Source: Septoria linicola
Lineage: Eukaryota; Ascomycota; Dothideomycetes; Mycosphaerellales; Mycosphaerellaceae
Direction of reading: 5' to 3'
Length of the DNA: 64,000 bases
NCBI GenBank assembly: GCA_024114885.1
Contig: CP099421.1
Span: 744,001-808,000 of the forward strand
Both the position numbers and the translations under genes were made by a program. Under the pieces are notes generated by a model, which was not told where the DNA came from, ran no database searches, and worked only from the letters and a program-made list of their open reading frames with translations. This document shows positions 56,447 through 64,000 of the stretch, one piece after another (within the stretch, counting starts at the first letter, position 1; every line of letters starts with the position of its first letter).

Positions 56447-56448
56447 TA

Positions 56449-56919
56449 GCTCGTAGCATGGTATACAGACTGCGCAGCAAGCGGGCGGAACCGGAGACCG
56501 GAGCGCAGTCCGCATGCATGCAGGAGATGTCAGGCGCCCGCTGTCACGCTCCCTGCAGATGCATGTTTTTTGCGATGCGGCTGTACAGCGTGAACATGAA
56601 GGCGTATTGTGAGAAAGTGAAAGTGAGCAAGTGTCTAATAAGAAGAAAGCAGATGTGTCGGCGGGTCGGGCTTGGCAAGATTGTGCTCGTGACGATGCCC
56701 GATGATGAGGCAGTCGCGCAAGGCGGCATCTGCGTTGTTGGTGGAGCTGGTAGAACTAATCAAGATATCTCGTTCAGTAGCCTCGATCCCTTTCCACGTC
56801 CACGTCCGCGTATCTCTGTCTCTCTTCCACCCAACTAGATCCACCATCGTTTTGTCTCCTATGGACAGCTCTCCCCTCGACGCACCTAGTGGCGACCGAC
56901 TTCCTCATCCTGCGCCGTG
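56449..56919. other. Intergenic region right of the transposon block
   Basis: Base composition is normal from the first base after the TA duplication. A 126-codon + frame (56458-56838) has no features and overlaps the presumed promoter of the SLC35F-type gene. The missing part of the dioxygenase gene is not here. Confidence 0.5.
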
Positions 56920-58331
56920 ATGTCTTCACTTCCGCCGCCGACTGCAAATGAACGATTCGAGCCGCCAGCACTGGACTTGGGCGACCACGGAAATGCCGCC
57001 GCGAGCATACGAAGCGTGCGGACAACCAGGAGCGTGATCAGCTTGGGCAAATGGCGGAGAGCAGCTGGTCTCTTTCTGCTGGGAGTTACCATCTTTGGCT
57101 GGACCAGTACAAACTTCCTCGCGAGTGCAAGTCTTCCCATGGTGCCTTTCTTGTCTATGCTACGCGCTCACACCTGCCACAGTCCATCTTCTCCGACGAC
57201 ACCTACTCGAAACCCTACTTCGTCACTTACATCAACACATCCTTCTTCATCATCCCGTTGATCCCCATCCTGATTCGGAGAGCCCATCAAAATCCCGAAG
57301 AGCTGCGGAGATGGAAAGACGAAGTGCAGAATACCTTCCAGCGGCGGTACACTCCCCTGAAGCAGGAAGAGGGCGAGGGTCTCGGCTACGACGATAGTCC
57401 AGTGCTGCGCAGCACCAGCAATCTGCTCGAAGAGCCGATAGAGGAAAGTCATGTGCTTAGCGCTAAGGACTTGCACATTCCTCCTTCAGACGCGAGCGAG
57501 GCACCTCTGACACTGCCTGAGATCGCAAAGCTGAGTCTGGAGTTCTGCTTGCTGTGGTTCTTGGCAAACTACTTCGTGGCAGCCTGCCTGCAGTATACCA
57601 CCGTAGCCTCCTCCACCATCCTCACAAGCACGAGCAGTGTCTTCACGCTACTGTTCGGAGCCATCTTCAAAGTCGAGCGCTTCACAGTGCGCAAATTGCT
57701 CGGAGTGCTTGCGTCGCTGGCCGGCATCATTCTCATCTCGAGTCTCGATCTCTCTGGTAGGACCAACGATGACGAACACCGAGGCGATTTCCCAGAAAAG
57801 ACGCTACGAGAAATCGCGATAGGAGACTTTCTTGCCTTCCTGTCGGCAGTCATGTATGGACTCTATGCTGTGTTCATGAAGAAACGCATCGGCGATGAAA
57901 GCAGAGTCAACATGCCGGTATTCTTTGGCTTTGTCGGACTGATCAATGTGCTCCTTCTCTGGCCAGGGCTATTCATCTTCCACTGGACGAACATCGAAAC
58001 GTTTGAGCTGCCACCAGATTGGCGAGTGACGCTGGTCATAATTCTCAACTCGGTAGGCAGCCTTGTCAGTGACATGGCATGGGCGTATGCTGTACTGTTG
58101 ACGTCGCCCATAGTCGTTACTGTTGGCTTGAGCATGACGATACCACTTTCACTGATTGGACAGATGGTCTTGGATAATCAGACTGCCGGGCCGTGGTATT
58201 GGCTTGGTGCTAGCATTGTCGTTCTATCATTCTTGTTCGTCAATCACGAAGAGAAGAAAGACGACGAGATACCGCTACCCATCACAGAAGACGGCCCTAG
58301 TATAGCGGGTCTTGAAATCCTACCACGATGA
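56920..58331 (+). CDS. SLC35F-type (EamA/DMT) transporter
   Basis: Exons 56920-57126 and 57183-58331 give 451 residues. The 56-nt intron begins GCAAGT and ends CCACAG, a GC-AG intron; only this splice joins WTSTNFLAS to SIFSDDTYSKPYF in frame. About ten hydrophobic segments are visible, in two halves: LFLLGVTIFGW, YINTSFFIIPLIPILI, then FCLLWFLANYFVAACLQYT, SSTILTSTSSVFTLLFGAIF, KLLGVLASLAGIILISS and onwards. A hydrophilic loop of about 100 residues splits the first repeat. It resembles human SLC35F5 and yeast YML018C, a vacuolar membrane protein of unknown substrate. It is the first intact gene after the transposon block. Confidence 0.87.
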
Positions 58332-58478
58332 CGATGTAGCATGATCAATGATAGCATTTGGAAACACTCACAACCTGTATTGCTGCAGCCAACTGTACTA
58401 ACCTAGATCGCGACCTAGCTCTCGCTCTTGATGGCATCGTCAACCTCCATCCTCCACCCAAACCCTACCTTGAATCGC

Positions 58479-59403
58479 TTACTTCCCATTTCCCCTAACA
58501 AGCACCTCCCAAGCCAACCCATTAATCCTCCTCGCCACTTCCGCCAATCCCTCACAACCAATCAACAACTCCCTCCTCTCATGCAGCACCTCCACAACCG
58601 CATCCCTCAACTCCCTCACATCCTCCGCCGTCGTCGTGTACACAACCTTCGCTGCTTCGGCCAGATCTGGATGCGAGGCGTTGGAGTGCAGTGCGGAAAT
58701 GAAGTATTCGGACGAAATGCGTCGGAGGCCGTGGATTTGGTATTTTACGGCTGTGGCGAAGATCTGTGCGTGCAGGAGCATGTTGCCGTCTGGTGAGGGA
58801 CGGGCATTGGAGCTGGGTGGCGTTTTGGTGGGATCGGGTGGGGGCTCGTTGGTGGAGGCAGAGGAGGTGAGTTTGCGTTTTTTGTTGTTATTAGTAGTAG
58901 AGGTAGCTGTCGCGGCAGTTTTGCTCGTCGATTTGGACTTTGGAGTTGGTGTTGCCGCGGCCTCTGTATCAGTCGCAGCTTGTGGAGTGTAGCCTTCGAC
59001 TTTCGGGGCTTTGTAGTCGAGGTGGTAGAAGTAGTAGACGATGTGCTTGACGGCTTCGGGATCGTCGCATGTTGGCTCCGTGTCGGAGGTCTTGAGATCA
59101 ATGGCGTTGTTGTGGCCTTCTTTGAAGCCTTCGCGACATGCGCTGCGGAAGTACTCGGAGTGAGCGCTGATGATAGCTTTGTGCACTGGGAAGGTGTGGG
59201 GACCGCAGGTGATGATGAAATCAGTGAGCTCTTGGCTCTCAAAGAGGCTGTGTCGCAATTAGTGAGTGTCGACCAGCATGGAGGCATTTGATGTACCTCG
59301 CGAGACCCTTTTGCATCTCCCTTCCTGGCGTGGTCATATCTGCGTCGGCTTTGAGATGTGTTTGTGGTTGCGTATTCGCGGAAAGTGTCTGTTTTGATGT
59401 CAT
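58479..59403 (-). CDS. BTB/POZ domain protein, paralogue 4
   Basis: Exons 59403-59297 and 59247-58479 with a 49-nt intron give 291 residues. The BTB fold begins LFESQELTDFIITCG and PVHKAIISAHSEYFRSACREGF. The fold is interrupted after FYHLDYKAP by a Ser/Thr/Ala/Asn/Pro-rich insert of about 80 residues, then resumes with LLHAQIFATAVKYQIHGL, the helices that normally follow BTB. The insert is unusual and may be disordered. The intron lies just before the first BTB motif, as in the other paralogues. Confidence 0.87.
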
Positions 59404-59541
59404 GCTCGGTCTTGTGCTGGCTTGCAGTGAGTGCTGATGCGTGTGAACCTATGGGTTGAACTGAAGTGAACGATTGAGAATGAGTTTCAGTGCATGTGGA
59501 CTTGGTGCAAGCCTCACATTGCTGTAGCTCATATTAGTCCA

Positions 59542-60500
59542 TCATCCCATATACTCCGGCTCAGCTCTTCTACTGCGTTTGAGTAGCTCATAGGCCAGCC
59601 CATTGATCTCCAAGATCGCGACCTCAATTTCCGGTTTATCGAGCAAACTACCATGCCATCCAAGAGCGTCGGCCACTGCTTCCCGCATGTCTTTGTCAGT
59701 GGCTGCTGTAGAAGAGTAGACTACATGTATAGCCTCTGCCAACTCAACAGCATCCCAGTGCCGTGTGAGCTGTATCTTGAACTTGTCGAGAGACAGAGCC
59801 TTCAGACCGTCAATACCGTACTGTTCTGCGGCGGCATACATTCGTGCGTGCAAGATCAGATGTGGCTCTTTGGTTGCCAGTGGCGACGGCTCGGGGGCAT
59901 TCGTGACCATGCCTCGATTTGTCTTACGTGTTCGGAGTGGCCCAGTGTTGTACGCAGTGAACTCTGGGACACCGCCAGGCATGGCGTGCATCGTCAATGC
60001 TGCCGAGTCTGTGCGAGCTCTGAACGGCATAGAAAAGGGTGATGCCGGTCCGCCGAAGGCACTGACAGCTGAGGTTCCATACACTTGTCCGTACGTACCG
60101 GCATCGGTCCGTATGCTCATGGCATCGGAGCTGTTTCTCGAAGCACTTGTAGGTGTAGTGCTTTCTGGTACGCGGACAATTGGATCGTAGTCTAACAGGT
60201 ACAAGTACTCAAGCATTAGGCTGACCACCTCATCATCCTCCGGCAAGACAAGCTGCCCATCCACACCGTCCTGTGACATATGTTAGAGCTTCACCACTAC
60301 AGCAGCACGCTCAAATGCCATACCCTCCATCGCCCTTCTTTGACGGCTTTGTAAATGTACTCTGACCGAGGACATACTATCGCACGGTGTACAGAATGTC
60401 GTGTGCCATCCTTCCCGAAGATGACCAGATCTGAGAAGTCTCTGGAGTGATAGAGAGATGCCAAGCCAGTGAACAATTCCAGACGCGGGCGTTCTCCCAT
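59542..60500 (-). CDS. BTB/POZ domain protein, paralogue 5
   Basis: Exons 60500-60324 and 60270-59542 with a 53-nt intron (GTATGG..CACAG) give 301 residues. BTB motifs: SLYHSRDFSDLVIFGK, VHRAIVCPRSEYIYKAV, LVLPEDDEVVSLMLEYLYLLDY. As in paralogue 4, a low-complexity insert of about 90 residues (residues 95-185) follows the BTB, then LILHARMYAAAEQYGIDGL and a helical C-terminus. No zinc-ribbon pair is present, unlike paralogues 1-3. The head of this gene is followed by a 1.4-kb spacer. Confidence 0.87.
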
Positions 60501-61916
60501 GGCAGAGATGAGAGGTGATCTCAATCAATCTTGAAGCTCAAATGCTTGAAAGCATGCTCACGTGGATGTGGCCACATTCAAGTATCAGGGTTAGCCATTC
60601 TTATTATCTCATTACCCTTGCGGCTGTGCGCTGTGTGCCGTCTGACCATGAAACCATTGAGGAGGGAGGATTCGTGCTATTCTAGTCCTGGTGGCCGCGG
60701 CGCCATCTTCACTGGTGGCCCGATGCTCACATTGACAGGAGCTCCCCATGTCATACTGTCCGATCATCTTGGATGACGAAATGGTCCGGATCAGCGGCTC
60801 TAATAGTCACTCAATGGACGCATACTGATGCTGATCGCTCTTGATGTTGGTAGGACAAGTCGAAGATCTGGAGGCAGCAAAGAGCACGCGAGGACTTGGC
60901 TTGATCGGCTCCACAACACCAAAAATAGCGGGCGATCATTGCTCGCCTGTGACTTCACGCTTCCTCCTCTTGCTTCTCTTGCTTCTGGAATATCTTCTCT
61001 CGCTGGCAGTCTCGTTCGCGGCAGTCACAAGCTGCGTGTTGCCTTAATAAGAGCTCATTGCCTCAATGATCATCGCAGAGGGTCAGGTCTGACAGCACAC
61101 CATGTGTGATCTCGTGAAGTCTCCAGGCCCAAGCCAGATCCTGCTAAAGTGTAGTGATCCTTTGCGAGCGGTTTGTATTACGAGGCGATAGAGGTAGCTG
61201 ACAAGTGAATTCCAGCCTGCTCTCTGACCACGGAGCTGCGACCAACTATGCTGATTGACAGCTCAGGTCAACGCTCACGACACTCACAAGTCCGCGTTAC
61301 CATGCGGCAATCGCTACCGTGAACGCGGCTGTCATGCAAAAATCGTGCCCATGCTATTATCGGTGTTGTTCACGTCGATTCATGGCGTGGGTTGTCACAA
61401 ATGCGAGACTGCAACATCGAGCGAGTGCCGCAAACAGTACTCAAATGAACGGCAGCGATCAAGCACATCCGACTAGACCAAAGTTCCAAAGGTCTTGCGA
61501 GCCGTTGTGATAGACACTGCGCTCTAGCGGATACACTCCGCGACCGAGACTTCGCCCATGGTCAGCACTCGCCAAGCAGAGTGCTAGCCAAAGACACACA
61601 CTGCTGAGCGGTCTCATGGAAGGTAGTCTGTCATAGCAGCTTTTACGTTGGTAGGTCGGAAACTGATATTAGATCGATGGTAGCCAATGTGGTAATCAAA
61701 TGGCTTGACTTGTGTGGCTCGTCTGGCTTTTGAGGCCAAAGTCCAAATTTGAGGACAAACTCCACCTTATGCATAAAAGTTACGTCCTACTCAGTGGATG
61801 CAATTTTCACGCTCACATCACACTCACATCAGACTACAGCTTCATCTGATAGTCTATCTCAAGCCAACCAAGACAAAATCACACGGAAAATCAAAGCAAG
61901 ATCAACCTACATTAAG
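60501..61916. other. Intergenic region of about 1.4 kb
   Basis: Several short frames on both strands, none with protein features. No repeat or tRNA noticed. The last 200 bp are the presumed promoter and leader of the next gene. Confidence 0.45.
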
Positions 61917-62690
61917 ATGGCCGGTATCAAGGAACTCGAGCTGCGATTTCGCAAGATCCATCCTGGCCACAGCCCTGCGCCCATACACAAAATCAGTGGC
62001 TCAAGTACACAAGCACAGCGACCAGAGGATTCCCAAATCCGCGCCACCACCGCGCTGGCTACTGCCAAGCCGGTGTCGATTTCACAGAAGCCAATCTTTG
62101 GAGAACGCACGACTGACCCAATGCTCTCCGCCCGCGACTCACAGACCACGCCAACAGGCAGTCCTGCAGATGAGGCTGCGGAACTCTCAAGTATCGGAGA
62201 CACTTCGTGCGCACAAGACTCACTGGGCGAGCTAAAGAGTTTCTCACGCAAGTACTCCCACGACAGCACTATCAAGACCCGACGTCTTGAGCTTCTGCTG
62301 CCAGCAACATACACAAGAGCGTACAATCGAGCGTACGAGCTTGGCGGCCTTAGAGGTACATCCTCTACCCCAAAGTCGGCCGTGAAAGGAGACTTCAAGG
62401 AGAAGAGACGTGAATGCACAAACGACAACTGTGGCATGCATCTCAAGGGCTGGACAGCAGAGAAGACACTGTTCTTGGCAAAGACAAAGCTGCGCCGAGA
62501 AGAGCAAGAGATCAAGGAAAAGCTTAGGCAGACCGACCTCGAGCACGGGAAAGGTCATGAGGCAAAGCTGAAGCAGGAGGGCCTGAAGCAACTCGAGGCC
62601 TTAGAGATGTCATTCGATCAGAATGTTAACGATGACGACGACTCGGACTGGGAGGACGAGGACGAAGTTTGTATCATCACTGGAGCTTGA
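61917..62690 (+). CDS. Unrecognised protein, coiled-coil and acidic tail
   Basis: Single exon, 257 residues from MAGIKELELRFRKIHPG. No family recognised. The first 130 residues are Ser/Thr/Pro-rich and probably disordered. Then comes LELLLPATYTRAYNRAYELG, a short ECTNDNCGMHLKGWT that may bind a metal through Cys/His, and a Lys/Glu-rich helix (LRREEQEIKEKLRQTD) likely to form a coiled coil. The C-terminus is acidic (NDDDDSDWEDEDE). A longer in-frame start exists at 61749 but lies in the promoter-like stretch. Confidence 0.65.
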   Translation: MAGIKELELRFRKIHPGHSPAPIHKISGSSTQAQRPEDSQIRATTALATAKPVSISQKPIFGERTTDPMLSARDSQTTPTGSPADEAAELSSIGDTSCAQDSLGELKSFSRKYSHDSTIKTRRLELLLPATYTRAYNRAYELGGLRGTSSTPKSAVKGDFKEKRRECTNDNCGMHLKGWTAEKTLFLAKTKLRREEQEIKEKLRQTDLEHGKGHEAKLKQEGLKQLEALEMSFDQNVNDDDDSDWEDEDEVCIITGA

Positions 62691-63310
62691 GCTCGTGACC
62701 GCTTCATGTCTATGGCAGAGAGCGGTGGACGACGTAAGAATCAGCGTGATGACAAGGCTGACGAGGATGCAGCTAGGCGAGTTCGCGACACTGTACAGAT
62801 GTCGAAATAGACGCGAAGATGCTTGAAAGCTCACAATATCGGCAGCTAGCAGAGCGCAAAATAGCAAAGATCAAAGTGCAAGCGATAAGTCTTACTGCAG
62901 TCGACATATGCACTGATTGATCCTAAACCTTTCGTCGGAGGCCCACCTTGAAGCTCGGTATGCACTTACAGCATCACGACCACAACCGCGACAACAACCT
63001 CACAGACGCATGCTTCGGCACCGAAATGATTTTCACCGAAACTCCGCTTGGCGCAGCCCGTGCTCCTTAATCGGGTGGAACTGAGTGAACGGCCGAGCCG
63101 GATCGAGCTTTGATTGGTTGACCCTTCTTCTGGAAGACCATCAACAACAGCACTGTCGGCCGACACGGACACTGACCACTAAACATGAAGCATCGACACG
63201 AGATGGCTTTGTACATAAAGGTGCTGCGTACTCAGGACGCTATGGGCTTCACCGCAAGCAAGTCCACTTCCACAGCACCACATCTTCATCTTCCGCCCTA
63301 GCTGGATGAA
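62691..63310. other. Intergenic region
   Basis: About 620 bp, the presumed promoter of the MFS gene. No feature recognised. Confidence 0.4.
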
Positions 63311-64000
63311 ATGGCAAGCGTACCAATAGCTATCATGCCCGAGACGGCCACATCGATGTCGGCGGCTATCAAAAGCCCAGATGAAATCCACGAGAAGGCA
63401 GAGAGCATATGCTCAGGCGACACCGAGCCTTACGAAAAGGCTCATCGAACGAACGGTGACTTAGCAAGGGAGACCGATGGCAACGACCTCACAAGAAAAC
63501 CCTCGGCCACGCCCTCAGAGCAGTATCCAGAAGGAAAAGAAGTCGTCCTTGTCATGATCGCGATCTTACTTGCGGTTTTCTTGATGGCGTTAGATCGTAC
63601 AATCATTGCGACCGCTGTGCCTCAGATCACGAACGAGTTCAATTCATTAGACGACATGGGTTGGTAAGTGAACACTTCAGAATTGTTAAAAGACATCACT
63701 AATTCCTTGACTAGGTATGCCAGTGCATTCATGCTTACAGCATCTTGCTTTCAGCTACCGCTCGGAAAGGTCTATGGCGGTTCCTATTCGCCGAAGACAG
63801 TGTTCCTGGTACTCATTGGCGTCTTCGAGATTGGCTCAGTCATTTGTGGTGCGGCGCCAAACTCAGTCACTTTCATCATAGGTAGGGCTATTGCCGGCAT
63901 CGGATCTGCTGGTATTATGAGTGGAGCAATCATCCTTGTGGTCTCCATCGTTCCTTTGGCGAAAAGACCAAAGTACCAAGGATTCTTTGGCGCTGTCTTT
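63311..64000 (+). CDS. MFS drug:H+ antiporter, DHA2 (14-spanner) family, 5' part
   Basis: Exons 63311-63663 and 63715 to beyond the window, with a 51-nt intron (GTAAGT..CTAG). An acidic, Ser-rich N-terminal domain of about 75 residues precedes the first membrane segment VVLVMIAILLAVFLMALD. Then come the DHA2 motif DRTIIATAVPQITNEF, W-YASAFMLTASCFQLPLG across the intron, KTVFLVLIGVFEIGSVICG and FIIGRAIAGIGSAGIMSGA (motif C side). Such proteins export toxic compounds or fungal metabolites. The gene continues outside the window, so completeness cannot be judged. It is intact in what is seen, unlike the MFS remnant at 43 kb. Confidence 0.92.

Larger units (their letters stand above)
48311..56448 (-). 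mobile_element. Pogo/Fot1-type DNA transposon, RIP-mutated, with nested copia
   Basis: Element 48313-56446 flanked by TA target duplications (48311-48312, 56447-56448). Identical 45-bp terminal inverted repeats lie at 48313-48357 and 56402-56446. Removing the copia insertion leaves about 1830 bp, the normal size of Fot1-type elements. The transposase is on the minus strand. The TIRs and the outer ~60 bp keep CA/TG dinucleotides, while the interior is RIP-mutated. Confidence 0.96.

Noticed and set aside
56458..56838. 126-codon frame right of the transposon
   Set aside because: No motif, unusual composition, and no link to the dioxygenase fragment on the other side.

Overview
The window is nuclear DNA of a filamentous ascomycete (Pezizomycotina). 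Genes are short and dense with 45-110 nt GT..AG introns, and two AT-rich blocks carry transposons in which C:G to T:A changes have removed nearly all CA/TG dinucleotides, the footprint of repeat-induced point mutation (RIP). The gene families (HAL-type kinase, BTB paralogues, Bot1, RFTS protein, Tri12-like MFS) fit a Dothideomycete, but I cannot name the species.

Layout: 1-1483 is the 3' end of a RIP-damaged Ty1/copia retrotransposon, followed by AT-rich relic DNA to about 1850. A gene island of about 46 kb follows (2.6-48.3 kb). Its first part is conserved housekeeping: catalase, isochorismatase-family hydrolase, ALY/REF mRNA export adaptor, haspin kinase, membrane-anchored spermidine-synthase-like protein, HAL4-type kinase, Cti6-like PHD protein, Bot1-type mitoribosomal protein, 1-acylglycerol-3-phosphate acyltransferase, an SDR, YAF9, PUS4, an RFTS-domain protein, and a tRNA-Trp with a 10-nt intron. 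Between these lie lineage-specific genes (20.6 kb, 22.7 kb, 33.4 kb), a ~95-bp tandem repeat (19.9-20.4 kb) and three BTB/POZ genes (29.7-33.1 kb).

From about 35.6 to 48.3 kb several genes are broken: an ACC-synthase-like aminotransferase and an MFS transporter have each lost their middle, an SDR and a Baeyer-Villiger-type monooxygenase carry single-base frameshifts, and a phytanoyl-CoA-dioxygenase-like gene survives only as a 5' fragment. A bZIP/DUF3425 regulator lies among them. This looks like a decaying accessory metabolic locus next to a transposon block.

48313-56446 is a nested transposon. A pogo/Fot1-type DNA transposon (identical 45-bp TIRs, TA target duplication, about 1.83 kb when empty) was split by a 6.3-kb copia element (278-bp LTRs, TTAGA duplication) of the same family as the copy at the left edge. 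Both are RIP-mutated. To the right, a SLC35F-type transporter with a GC-AG intron, two further BTB/POZ genes, an orphan gene and the start of a DHA2 MFS exporter complete the window.
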